Of a stretch of 42,552 nucleotides of DNA, positions 7,990 through 16,157 are shown piece by piece. The stretch lies in IMG/VR virus record IMGVR_UViG_3300025128_000098, positions 1 to 42,552 of that record; one strand, 5' to 3'. Source of the stretch: a virus. A model generated the notes under the pieces. The model saw nothing but the letters and a program-made list of their open reading frames with translations. It searched no databases and was not told the DNA's origin. A program made the translations under genes and the position numbers. Each line of letters starts with the position of its first letter. Within the stretch, counting starts at the first letter, position 1.

Positions 7990-8355
7990 ATGGATTGGTT
8001 TCAAAATAAAACAACACAAATAATTGCACTGGCTGGTATTGTTAGTACTCTAGCAGGCTTTGGCTATACAGGTGCAACATACGTTAATCGTATAGAAAAT
8101 TTAGAATCTAAAATGATTCGATATATAAATGAAATAGATACTTTAGCAGATCAAGTTACAGTATTAGATAAGAATGTAGTCGCTGTTGGTGAGCAAATTA
8201 AATCATTAAATATAGAGACACAGGATTTAACACCTATCAAAGATGACATCGTTGCACTACAGACAAGTGTTGCAGGCATCAATTCAAGTGTTGATTCTAT
8301 GTACGATGACGTAAGAAGTTTAAAAAATATGAATGATAATCCACTAGCCAACTAA
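7990..8355 (+). CDS. Membrane-anchored coiled-coil protein, possible inner spanin
   Basis: One hydrophobic segment near the N-terminus (residues ~11-32, IIALAGIVSTLAGFGYTGATYV) is followed by an extended heptad-like region to the end (IENLESKMIRYINEIDTLADQV...). The N-in topology with a periplasmic coiled coil fits an i-spanin or a membrane tether, but no overlapping lipoprotein partner is seen. It is the last gene of the rightward late block. Its final 4 nt overlap the end of the first leftward gene, with no room for a terminator. The start at 7990 has a GGAG SD. The function is inferred from topology alone. Confidence 0.65.
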   Translation: MDWFQNKTTQIIALAGIVSTLAGFGYTGATYVNRIENLESKMIRYINEIDTLADQVTVLDKNVVAVGEQIKSLNIETQDLTPIKDDIVALQTSVAGINSSVDSMYDDVRSLKNMNDNPLAN

Positions 8356-8567
8356 TCTTTGTAGGCTCGTGCATCTAGTTCAGTTTCTATTTTATTGTGT
8401 AGTTTATTAAACTCAGCATTAACAGTTCTTAAAATAGTTTGAAGAGTATAGTATGTCTCTATAGGAACAGCGTCTTTTATTTTATTTAATTCGAGTTCTG
8501 ATTTCTCAGTAATTAATTTACCTGATGAATCTAATAATACTTTGAAGCTTATAATATTACCATCCAT
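8352..8567 (-). CDS. Hypothetical protein (71 aa) at the end of the leftward operon
   Basis: A short soluble protein of mixed charge, predicted mostly helical (SELELNKIKDAVPIETYYTL and NAEFNKLHNKIE). It overlaps the RNR stop by one base at its start, so it is probably coupled to RNR translation. It is the most distal gene of the early/middle operon. I do not recognise a family. Confidence 0.6.
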   Translation of the reverse strand: MDGNIISFKVLLDSSGKLITEKSELELNKIKDAVPIETYYTLQTILRTVNAEFNKLHNKIETELDARAYKD

Positions 8568-10483
8568 TATATTATCTCACATGCGCCTGCAGTACAGGCT
8601 AGTTCTTTAGTGTTCTCGGTCATATCTTCCTTTTCGTATTCAGTTATAAGATCCCAATCAATTTCGTGAACAGTCTTATTCATCCACTCTTTGTATTCAT
8701 CTTTTGTGATCTCTTGGTAAGGTGCTTGTTGGTAGGAATGATCTGCATAAGGCAAGAAAGAAACTCCTGATATTCTATCAAAGTTATCCCATACCCATGC
8801 GCCAACCTTCAACCATTCAGATTCTCTAACTGAAATGGTAGCTGATGGTTTGTGTTCGCACCAATGATCTTGGTACATCTTCCAGATTTCTAAATGTTCT
8901 ATAGCTGATAGATCTATTCTTGTTAAAGATTTATCAGGAGATTTAATAGGAAAGTAAAACACTAAGGTATGTTCAGGCTTAGTAATATCATCTTCGTGAT
9001 ACACTCCTTGATCAACCATGAGCTGTGCAATAGGATCTTTCTTATCGGCACGAACAGTTCTTAAATAGTATTCGCTGTGTCTTGTATGAATACCTGATGC
9101 GCTGTCCACTAACTGACTCACAGTACCGCTAGGTTTAACACAAGTAATAGCTGCTGACTGTTTAATTCCTAACTTCTTTGCCCACTCTTTGTTCTTCCTT
9201 ACAGATACACTTTTAAAAGCTTCTAATCTTTTTGGTAAGTTATCTCCCTTAATTAACTTTGTGTTATCCATGATGCCTGTAAGAGACACACCAAGTAATG
9301 CTTCTTCTTCTGTATTATCTTTCCATGCTTTTGTTAGGTATCTAAAGTTAGTAAGTGTTGCTTGAAACGTACCGAGAATAGTAGCGAGTTCTACTTTTCT
9401 TTCTAAATCTTTCCAAGTATCGTTAGGTCTAACAACAACCTCTGTTAGATTGCAAAACTGTTTGTTGCGTAATATAATTTCACTGCAAGGATTGCATCCA
9501 AAGTCTTTGTACTCTTCTCGTCTTCCATTCTTAGCAGCTTGTTCTTCAGCAGCTTGACGATTAAATATACCACGCTCACCGCTTTTAGATTCTTGTAAAG
9601 ATGCCCACTCTTTAATGAATGGACCCATCTCTACTGAGTCTGTATATGCTACTGAGTTATTGGATAACGCTCGGTGCTGACTGTGTTCCCACCATTGTCC
9701 TGACTTAGCATTACGCATACGCTCGTCTGAGAGGTTGCTGAGTGAGATTAAAGCGCTACGTCTAACACCACCCACCACAACAACTTCTGCAATCTTACAC
9801 ATCAAATCATGACAGTCGATTGATACTAATTTTCTTTGTCCTCTAGAAATAGCATCTTTAAATATATTAATTGTAAATTGTATAAGATCATCTAAAGGTG
9901 CTGGACCACTGGCACGACCGCCAAAGGTTTTAAGCCTAGCGCCTTGAGGTCGAATGTTACTAAGATCCCATTCAGGTATTTGCCCTGCATAAAGTAAAGA
10001 CATAAGTTCTTTGTATGCTTTTGCCCATCCAATCTTTGAGTCAGCAACTTTAATAATAGTATCTGTAAGATGCAGTTCTTCAGGAAGATCAGGAAGTTTA
10101 TTGACGTACTGTCGTTCAACACTGAATCCAACACCTGTGCCACACATAAGTATGTAAAGTGTTTCATCGAAGGCGCGTATATTATCTACCGCAACATAGC
10201 TACAATTAAATCCGGCTACGTTGTCTCGTTCTAAAGCTTTGCCTGCTGACATTAAAGCTCTCATGCTTGGCATTATGTCTAAGTTAAGGACAGCTTGTTC
10301 TAATTGTTTTCTAATTTTAGATATGTCTGTTTTATTGCTCTTCTTTAAATGCTCCTGCATAAAGTCAAAGTATCTTGCAACTGTTTCTTGCCAAGTCTCT
10401 CGTCTTCCTGTATCCTCGTTCCATCTTGCGTACCTGCTAAGATGTATGAACTCTTGATAAGTTGTAGGTAGTTTAGTCTCCAT
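8567..10483 (-). CDS. nrdJ: Adenosylcobalamin-dependent (class II, monomeric) ribonucleoside-triphosphate reductase
   Basis: Makes dNTPs from NTPs using coenzyme B12, so the phage depends on cobalamin in the host. Key residues match Lactobacillus leichmannii RTPR. The active-site motif NPCSE gives thiyl Cys333 with Asn331 and Glu335. The redox pair is Cys94 and Cys344, with the same 11-residue offset from the thiyl Cys as in RTPR. The C-terminal reducing pair is Cys630/Cys635 (ACTAGACEII). At 638 aa it is about 100 residues shorter than RTPR. The ATG at 10483 overlaps the DUF3310 gene by 11 nt and has an AAGGAAAG SD. It lies downstream of the polymerase and nucleases, so dNTP supply is co-expressed with replication. 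Confidence 0.97.
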   Translation of the reverse strand: METKLPTTYQEFIHLSRYARWNEDTGRRETWQETVARYFDFMQEHLKKSNKTDISKIRKQLEQAVLNLDIMPSMRALMSAGKALERDNVAGFNCSYVAVDNIRAFDETLYILMCGTGVGFSVERQYVNKLPDLPEELHLTDTIIKVADSKIGWAKAYKELMSLLYAGQIPEWDLSNIRPQGARLKTFGGRASGPAPLDDLIQFTINIFKDAISRGQRKLVSIDCHDLMCKIAEVVVVGGVRRSALISLSNLSDERMRNAKSGQWWEHSQHRALSNNSVAYTDSVEMGPFIKEWASLQESKSGERGIFNRQAAEEQAAKNGRREEYKDFGCNPCSEIILRNKQFCNLTEVVVRPNDTWKDLERKVELATILGTFQATLTNFRYLTKAWKDNTEEEALLGVSLTGIMDNTKLIKGDNLPKRLEAFKSVSVRKNKEWAKKLGIKQSAAITCVKPSGTVSQLVDSASGIHTRHSEYYLRTVRADKKDPIAQLMVDQGVYHEDDITKPEHTLVFYFPIKSPDKSLTRIDLSAIEHLEIWKMYQDHWCEHKPSATISVRESEWLKVGAWVWDNFDRISGVSFLPYADHSYQQAPYQEITKDEYKEWMNKTVHEIDWDLITEYEKEDMTENTKELACTAGACEII

Positions 10484-10742
10484 CTCTTTCCTTCTTTGTT
10501 AGTGTTTGTTTTAGTTTGTTTTCGTACCAAGTAGCTTTATCTAAGTCTTGTATTCCATTCTTGTATCTAAATCTCCAACGATACTTCAATGAGTTTCCTC
10601 TTAGATAACCTACAAATTCTTCGTGTGTTAGCATGGCTTCAATAGCTTCAATGCATTCTATCTTGCCGTTGTTGTAGTGCGGTGGATGATTAACTAAATC
10701 TTTATCCATAATTTGATGTGCTTTTTCCATTAGTTCTTCCAT
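10473..10742 (-). CDS. DUF3310 family protein (SaV-like)
   Basis: It carries the family pattern VNHPPHYNNGKIECIEAI...GYLRGNSLKYRWRFRYKNGIQDLDKATWY, with the His-Pro-Pro-His-Tyr motif at about residues 19-23. DUF3310 proteins are very common in phages near nucleotide-metabolism and replication genes; their biochemical role is unsettled. The start at 10742 follows GAGGAAGAG and overlaps the stop of the upstream zinc-finger ORF (TAATG), so it is translationally coupled. The end overlaps nrdJ. Confidence 0.9.
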   Translation of the reverse strand: MEELMEKAHQIMDKDLVNHPPHYNNGKIECIEAIEAMLTHEEFVGYLRGNSLKYRWRFRYKNGIQDLDKATWYENKLKQTLTKKERDGD

Positions 10743-10903
10743 TACTCTTCCTCTTCTTGTTTGTTTTTAGGGAAGTAAACATTTACAAAAGATCCACAAA
10801 TAGAACAAGAAAGATTACTAACTACAGAATACTCATCGTCCTCATCTTCAATGTCGTGATCTCCTCCCCATATTAATTTGTTATTACAATGCCAACAGTT
10901 CAT
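10742..10903 (-). CDS. Small zinc-ribbon-like protein (53 aa)
   Basis: This ORF between endonuclease I and DUF3310 encodes MNCWHCNNK, an acidic middle, SCSICGSF and a Glu-rich tail. The two CxxC pairs (Cys3/Cys6 and Cys33/Cys36) are typical of a small zinc ribbon. The ATG overlaps the endonuclease I stop (ATGA, 10900-10903), and its own stop overlaps the next start. This chained coupling on both sides makes it convincing despite its size. It may be a small regulator or nuclease partner; the function is unknown. Confidence 0.75.
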   Translation of the reverse strand: MNCWHCNNKLIWGGDHDIEDEDDEYSVVSNLSCSICGSFVNVYFPKNKQEEEE

Positions 10904-11325
10904 TCTTTTCTCCAACTATCCGGCAAGTTATCTCTACTAAACCATCTAAATTTATTCTTCTCTGCCCACTCAGCATGGCTTCGTTTAGTTCCGTCCTTTC
11001 TTTTTTTAGCTGCAGGCATCGGCGCGTAAGGATCAGAGAATAAAAACACCAGCTCACATTCTTCCGGCAATACTTTTCTAATCCATATGTACTTACTGTA
11101 CTCAGGATAATCCCAGAACCTACCCTTTGCTTCAAGATAAATAACTTTATCCTTAATAATCTTTATAAAATCTGGGTGATATTTATGCTCAATCGTGTAT
11201 TCTAATATACCATTATGATGTTCCCAATTCTTTAATTCTTTTTGGTGTAACTCATACTCCCATTTAGAATCGTAGCCTTTAGGCAAACCTTTATCAACAG
11301 GTCTTTTCTTTCGGGGCTTTCTCAT
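10900..11325 (-). CDS. Endonuclease I / Holliday-junction resolvase, T7 gp3-like
   Basis: A PD-(D/E)XK nuclease of 141 aa, similar in length to T7 endonuclease I (149). The T7-like order is visible: an N-terminal Glu region (WEYELHQ), YHPDF (Asp52), YLEAKGRF (Glu65, Lys67), then the conserved ECELVFLFSD strand and a C-terminal DNLPDSWRKE matching the T7 IPAEWIKE region. It resolves branched DNA before packaging and, in T7, helps degrade host DNA. It sits among other recombination nucleases and overlaps the exonuclease gene by 4 nt. Confidence 0.88.
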   Translation of the reverse strand: MRKPRKKRPVDKGLPKGYDSKWEYELHQKELKNWEHHNGILEYTIEHKYHPDFIKIIKDKVIYLEAKGRFWDYPEYSKYIWIRKVLPEECELVFLFSDPYAPMPAAKKRKDGTKRSHAEWAEKNKFRWFSRDNLPDSWRKE

Positions 11326-12125
11326 ATAAGTTCTCCGGCAGGATCATAGTTCTTAGAAAACTTCCAGTATGTCAGCATACTATTAAACATTGCTAGGTGT
11401 TTAGCATGAGATTCTTTATCCCATATATGACCCACAATAACATCAGTATGTTTTCTGTCTACAAATATAGACACTCTTTCAGGATTATCAAAGCCACAAC
11501 CTTGAGCATAGGCAGACAATTGCATACCGTGGCTGTCGTATATTAATTGTTTAATCTTTTTATCTTGAAGTTTATCTTTAGTCTTAAAGTCTACAAAGAT
11601 TCCTGACTCAGAGTATAGATCTATCATACCGCCATAGCCTTGCTCAGCACAGAAAGAATCCTCTGCTATCCACGTTTCATCGGGATAGTTTTCATCTAAG
11701 TATTTACGTACTGCTTTGTAAGGTTTGTTTGTGGACTGACCAAGAAACCCTCGCTCAATCATGGCATGTATTTTTGTACCTAAGTCGGCAGCTTCCATGC
11801 CCGGTTTCTTAGCTTCTTGTTTGCATCTATAAATAAACGAGCCGTTTGGTTCTCCTTCTTCTTGTTGTAAAGAAATGGCAGAGTTTAAAGCTTGATTTAT
11901 TTTCCAGTTTTCTAAGGAAGGTTTAGCAATAAGATCCATTACAGTAGTTACTGAAGGAACTAAGTTTAAAAGTTTGGCATCTCTTAAGTTAGTGTTTCTT
12001 TCTTTGCCGTTGACTCCTATGATAGTATACATAGGCTCACCTTCTTGCGTGTACCAGTGTCCTGATTCAGACGTAAACTTATTATACACTTGTGTTTGCG
12101 AATTGTCAATTGTTTTTTTATTCAT
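11322..12125 (-). CDS. PD-(D/E)XK exonuclease (RecB/Cas4-like)
   Basis: The core motifs are LGTKIHAMIERG, GYGGMIDLY with the catalytic Asp, FVDFKTK (the Asp...Lys pair) and MQLSAYA (motif Q/Y). Together they mark the single-strand/5' exonuclease family that replaces T7 gp6 in many marine podoviruses. The role is primer removal, recombination and host DNA breakdown. Length from ATG 12125 is 267 aa. A consensus-perfect promoter lies within codons 6-15, so an alternative start at ATG 12032 (MYTIIGVNG, preceded by GAAGGTGAG) could be used from that promoter, giving 236 aa and retaining the motifs. It overlaps its neighbours on both sides. Confidence 0.85.
   Translation of the reverse strand: MNKKTIDNSQTQVYNKFTSESGHWYTQEGEPMYTIIGVNGKERNTNLRDAKLLNLVPSVTTVMDLIAKPSLENWKINQALNSAISLQQEEGEPNGSFIYRCKQEAKKPGMEAADLGTKIHAMIERGFLGQSTNKPYKAVRKYLDENYPDETWIAEDSFCAEQGYGGMIDLYSESGIFVDFKTKDKLQDKKIKQLIYDSHGMQLSAYAQGCGFDNPERVSIFVDRKHTDVIVGHIWDKESHAKHLAMFNSMLTYWKFSKNYDPAGELI
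12081..12109 (-). promoter_or_regulatory. Consensus-perfect sigma70 promoter inside the exonuclease ORF
   Basis: On the minus strand TTGACA (12109-12104), 17 bp and TATAAT (12086-12081) match the consensus at all 12 positions. It lies inside the first 15 codons of the exonuclease ORF. Transcription should start near 12074, giving about 42 nt of leader before ATG 12032. It would boost the distal nuclease, DUF3310 and RNR genes independently of the polymerase genes upstream. Confidence 0.75.
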
Positions 12126-12441
12126 CTTTATGCTCTATAAAATGTAGCTGTCTATTATCAGGATTAAACCCTAACAATTTAACACCTAGTTTGATTTGTT
12201 TTTTAGTTCTTGTCTTTTTACAGTTCGGAGATTTGTCGTTGTCGTTGTTTGGATGAACAGTCTTCACATCTATAAGAACTATATCTCCTTTCTTATTCAT
12301 GGCAATCATATCAATAGGTCCAGTGCAGCCTGAGTTTTGAAAAACTTCATAACCATTATCCCATAACCAAGTGACTGCATAATACTCTGCGAAGTCTCCT
12401 TTCCTATTAGTGTTCATTATTTTTTTCTTAGTGTGTTGCAT
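12118..12441 (-). CDS. PD-(D/E)XK nuclease-like protein (Hjc/VRR-type resolvase or restriction-like)
   Basis: The motif chain is NRKGDFAEYYAVTWLWDNGYEVFQ (motif Glu), GPIDMIAMNKKGDIVLIDVKTV (Asp...Asp-x-Lys). This is the pattern of small archaeal-Hjc-like/YraN-like nucleases. I choose ATG 12441 (GGAG SD, 107 aa). Alternatives are ATG 12417 (99 aa, just after the polymerase stop) and an upstream start at 12471 inside polA. The start overlaps the polymerase 3' end and the stop overlaps the exonuclease start, so it is in the same operon. It is probably a second junction- or end-processing nuclease; the exact substrate is unknown. Confidence 0.72.
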   Translation of the reverse strand: MQHTKKKIMNTNRKGDFAEYYAVTWLWDNGYEVFQNSGCTGPIDMIAMNKKGDIVLIDVKTVHPNNDNDKSPNCKKTRTKKQIKLGVKLLGFNPDNRQLHFIEHKDE

Positions 12442-14197
12442 CCCAACTGTCTCCAATTTTATATTCACCATCTAAAGGACAGCGAAGTTCTAAATACTTA
12501 CCAGCTTCTTGTATAGCTTTAACACCAAGCTCACCAAACCTCTCGGCATCTTTATCTGATACCTCTACTTGCCACTCATCATGTACATTTGCAACAAAAT
12601 GATAGTCTAGTTCTTCTTTTTTAGCTAAAGTATCTAGCATTACTAAAGCAATCTTCATTACGATTGCGCCTGCACTTTGTAGTAAAGTATTTAAAGAAGC
12701 ATGTTCGTGACGCACAAATATTTTACGACCATCTAAACCTAAGAGATAGCCTCTTTGTGATGCTTGTTCTACTTTACTTTTTAGTGTTTTAAATGATGGT
12801 AAGTTGTTAAGAAATTGCTGCTTAAGTTTTTTACCTGTTGCCTTGCTTCCACCTACAACCTCTCCAAGTTTAGCATCGCCAGCACCATACATCAAAGCAT
12901 ATATAAATGACTTAGCATTATCTCTAGTCTTTAGTCCGGCAATTTGCTGGTTCCTAGAATGTATATCACCATTAATAAGTTCATTAGTATACTCATCATC
13001 TCTCATATAATGAGCAAGCATCCTCAGTTCTAAACCTGCTGCATCTATTCCAACTAATTTATATCCTTCGGGAACAGACCAACAAGCTCTACATTCTTTG
13101 CCGTACTCACTTTTTAAAGAAGGAACTTGCGCTAAGTTAGGACTTCGGTGACTCATTCTATTTGTTATTGCACCAATACAAAACACTCTACCATGCACAC
13201 GGCTATCTTTTACAACATCAAACCATGAATCAATCTGTGCTATTCTTTTTTGAAGTAAAAGAAACTCAGCAATTAATTTTGCTTCTGGTATGTGGTCTAT
13301 TTTTTTAAGTGTTCCTTCATCAATAATAGGCTGACCTGTTGGTGTAAACCTACGTGGCTTCCAACCAAAGTCTGTTAAGTATTCTCCTATTTGTTTACGA
13401 GAGCCGAGATTAAACTCTTGGAGTTTCTTTCTCATAAAAGGTTTCATATCAGTAGGTGTTGTAAAGTCAGTAGAGTTTTTTATTTCATCATACTCATATT
13501 TTGTTAAGCCTGACTTAGATAGCGTACCATCTTTTTTAAGTTTAGGTGTTACTAATTTTACATCAACCCACCTAGGTTTAAATACTTTATGAACCTCATC
13601 TTCTACTTCTCTCATTCTAGTTTTAAGAATAGCAAGAAGCTCTGCACCTTTCTTTTCATTAAAGAAAAACCCATGTTGTTCTTGTCGTTGTAGTATTTTT
13701 GATACTTCATGTTCTACTTCTATTGATTGATCACTAAATGTACTCCCATCTAAAACTAATTTATCATATAGTGCTTCGTTTAGAATAACATCCTGCTCAC
13801 AATAAGGAACCATGCGAGGATCAAACTCATCCCACTCATCAGGCGGATCTCCTTTATAAATTTTTAACCTGTATCCCCAACTCTCTAAGCCATGTCCGCC
13901 TTCTCTTATGGGATTAAATAGTCTAGACATTGTTAATGTATCTATTATTTCTTTGTCTTTAAATAAATCTATGTCATATAATTTATTTAACACAGGAATA
14001 TCAAAACCTATTATATTGTGACCAATTAAAGTATCTGCTTGCATAAGCATATCAACACCTTCTTTAATGTTGTTATCGTCATGTCTAAATATACGGGTGT
14101 TTCCTTTATATTCTTTAATAACAATACACCATATTGTATCAGGGTCTAAGCCGTTGCATTCAATATCAAAAGTAATTTTAGAAAAGTGTTTCTTCAT
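12428..14197 (-). CDS. polA: Family A DNA polymerase with 3'-5' exonuclease, T7-like
   Basis: The exonuclease motifs come first: FDIECNGL (Asp11/Glu13), IGHNIIGFDIP and YCEQDVILNEALY. The polymerase motifs follow: A (IDAAGLELRMLAHY), B (RDNAKSFIYALMYGAG) and C (VANVHDEWQVEV). Length (589 aa from ATG 14197) is shorter than T7 gp5, with no 5'-3' nuclease domain. In motif B the residue equivalent to E. coli Phe762 / T7 Tyr526 is Tyr, which surveys of viral PolA associate with fast, lytic replication. A TTG at 14203 has better SD spacing (GAGG, 6 nt) and is an alternative start. It overlaps the primase-helicase end and is the replisome core. Confidence 0.96.
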   Translation of the reverse strand: MKKHFSKITFDIECNGLDPDTIWCIVIKEYKGNTRIFRHDDNNIKEGVDMLMQADTLIGHNIIGFDIPVLNKLYDIDLFKDKEIIDTLTMSRLFNPIREGGHGLESWGYRLKIYKGDPPDEWDEFDPRMVPYCEQDVILNEALYDKLVLDGSTFSDQSIEVEHEVSKILQRQEQHGFFFNEKKGAELLAILKTRMREVEDEVHKVFKPRWVDVKLVTPKLKKDGTLSKSGLTKYEYDEIKNSTDFTTPTDMKPFMRKKLQEFNLGSRKQIGEYLTDFGWKPRRFTPTGQPIIDEGTLKKIDHIPEAKLIAEFLLLQKRIAQIDSWFDVVKDSRVHGRVFCIGAITNRMSHRSPNLAQVPSLKSEYGKECRACWSVPEGYKLVGIDAAGLELRMLAHYMRDDEYTNELINGDIHSRNQQIAGLKTRDNAKSFIYALMYGAGDAKLGEVVGGSKATGKKLKQQFLNNLPSFKTLKSKVEQASQRGYLLGLDGRKIFVRHEHASLNTLLQSAGAIVMKIALVMLDTLAKKEELDYHFVANVHDEWQVEVSDKDAERFGELGVKAIQEAGKYLELRCPLDGEYKIGDSWDATH

Positions 14198-15830
14198 TTT
14201 CAAATGTATCCTCGTCAGTTAGTTCACTTAATCTGCCTGTATCAGCATCGTATGTAAGTGAACAAGCATATCCTGTATAGCCTGTGTATCTAGATTTTAA
14301 TACACGAACAACTGTTGTGTTGGCTTCAGCTACATCGTCTGCTTGTTGGTTACGTTCGACAGCCACTACACTGTCAGATAATTGTGCAATAGATTGAGAA
14401 CCTCTCAGATGACTTAAAGAAACTTGCACACCTCTTTCATGTCCTGCGTCACCTGCTACTCTACGAAGGTGAGATACAAGTATCATACCAACACCTGTCT
14501 CTTCTACTAAACTACGAAGTTTAGTCATTAACAAATCAATACCTCTACGCTCATCGCCGTCTGTTAAAGATGATACTAACATATGCAAGTGATCTATTAT
14601 AACCCACTTACATTCGCACCCGACAATCATATATCTTAACTTAGAAAAGATTTCATCTATATCATGTACTCCTAAATGAGAATGAATAAACACACGACCT
14701 TCTTGTATGGTGCTGTCAAACAACTTGGATAGATCTTCTTCGTTATACCTATCTCGTATTTCATTTATATATAAACGATCGTTTGCTTCAATAGACACAA
14801 TACCATCGGCTGTTCTCTGCCAGTTTTCTTCAAGTGCCATGATGCCAATGTTATCATCGGTTTGTTTTATTAACCAATGTTCTAGCTCTCTAACAACAGA
14901 GCTTTTACCGAGTCCAGTACCACCTGTAAGTGTAAGCAATTCATTCTTTCTTAATCCGTATAGTTTTTGATTCAATCCTTCATAAGGAAAGGCAATGCTT
15001 TCTTTTATTTCTCGCTTAAGCCAGTTATCTTTTTTGCTTGAGAGTTCTAATATACCAGAAGGTGTATAAGTCTTGGCTTCAAACCAAGCCTTAGTAAACT
15101 CTGCAAACCTTTTATTGTTAAGCATATCATTGGCATCTTTATACCCGTTAGGAAGTTGCATTATCTTAGCCTTACCGGGTTTTAAAATTCTTGCCACATC
15201 TCGTGCTGCTTTTCTACCTGCTTTGTCATTATCAAAACAGATAATAACTTTATCAAAAGATTCAACAAATTCTATACTATCTCTTATGTCACGGACAGCA
15301 CCTGCTGAACCTCTTTTAATAGAGACAACGGCAGACTTTATTCCTAAATCTACAACAGACATAGCATCGCACTCGCCTTCTGTTATTGTTAAAGGAAGTT
15401 TTGATTTACCATATAACTGTTCACCAAATAATCCTGTACCTTCATATGTTCCACTAACTCTAAAGCTTTTGTTAGTTACGTATCTAGTTTTAACTGCAAC
15501 AATTTCATTGCTATTATAGTACGGATAGATGTGTTCAGCAATACTTCCATCACTATTATAAACAACACGAACACCATATTTATTTGCTGTTTTTTCTGAT
15601 ATATTTCTATCAGTTAAAGACCCAGTTGTTCCTGTGTATGCGTTTAAATAAGATGTGCTGTTCACTTTCTTAGCTGGCGCTGTTCCTTTTGGATTTTTAT
15701 AGTCTGTAAAAAATGTACCACAGCTAAAGCATTTAGCCGAGCCGTCATTGTTCATTGATACCGGATCTGATCCGCCACATGAAGGACAGGGTAGTTTATG
15801 TTTTACAAACGTGCTTTGTTTTAGTTCCAT
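14178..15830 (-). CDS. Bifunctional primase-helicase, T7 gp4-like
   Basis: The domain order is a zinc-binding domain (CPSCGG, Cys15/18; CFSCG, Cys34/37), a TOPRIM primase (EGECDAMS with Glu151, ICFDNDKAG with Asp200/Asp202), then a RecA-like DnaB-family helicase with Walker A GGTGLGKSS (~303-311), Walker B (WVIIDHLHML), and the H4-type region (LRGSQSIAQLSDSVVAVERNQ). It unwinds DNA 5'-3' and primes the lagging strand for the adjacent polymerase. I choose ATG 15830 with GGAG 6 nt upstream; the TTG at 15842 overlaps that SD. Length is 550 aa, close to T7 gp4A (566). Confidence 0.96.
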   Translation of the reverse strand: MELKQSTFVKHKLPCPSCGGSDPVSMNNDGSAKCFSCGTFFTDYKNPKGTAPAKKVNSTSYLNAYTGTTGSLTDRNISEKTANKYGVRVVYNSDGSIAEHIYPYYNSNEIVAVKTRYVTNKSFRVSGTYEGTGLFGEQLYGKSKLPLTITEGECDAMSVVDLGIKSAVVSIKRGSAGAVRDIRDSIEFVESFDKVIICFDNDKAGRKAARDVARILKPGKAKIMQLPNGYKDANDMLNNKRFAEFTKAWFEAKTYTPSGILELSSKKDNWLKREIKESIAFPYEGLNQKLYGLRKNELLTLTGGTGLGKSSVVRELEHWLIKQTDDNIGIMALEENWQRTADGIVSIEANDRLYINEIRDRYNEEDLSKLFDSTIQEGRVFIHSHLGVHDIDEIFSKLRYMIVGCECKWVIIDHLHMLVSSLTDGDERRGIDLLMTKLRSLVEETGVGMILVSHLRRVAGDAGHERGVQVSLSHLRGSQSIAQLSDSVVAVERNQQADDVAEANTTVVRVLKSRYTGYTGYACSLTYDADTGRLSELTDEDTFENEETLF

Positions 15831-15884
15831 TTCTATCTCCAAAATGGGAGGCTAGACCTGTGAGTACAAGCCTAGCCGTTATCA

Positions 15885-16157
15885 TTATGATTCAGTAGTT
15901 TCTACTTCATCAGTTTCTTCTTGAGCGAAGTCTTCTGTTACAGCTTCTGCTGTAGCTTCTCCGTTTTTCAAGCCAATCAATGTATTACACATGCCGTTTC
16001 TTTGAAACTGAATACCAAGCATTCGGATATTCATTTTTCTTTCTTCAGTACTTAATTGAACGATAGTATCAAACACATCTCTTTCAAGATCAGTTTCCAT
16101 TTCACTTCGTACTTGAGTAACACCATCAATTGTTATTACAGGGTCGTGGTTTTCCAT
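15885..16157 (-). CDS. Hypothetical protein between SSB and primase-helicase (90 aa)
   Basis: A small acidic protein with a conserved-looking central part (ERDVFDTIVQLSTEERKMNIRMLGIQFQRNGMC) and a Glu/Thr-rich, probably disordered C-terminal tail. The start overlaps the SSB stop by one base and has a GGAGAGGAG SD. Its fixed position within the replication operon suggests an accessory replication role. I do not recognise a family. Confidence 0.65.
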   Translation of the reverse strand: MENHDPVITIDGVTQVRSEMETDLERDVFDTIVQLSTEERKMNIRMLGIQFQRNGMCNTLIGLKNGEATAEAVTEDFAQEETDEVETTES

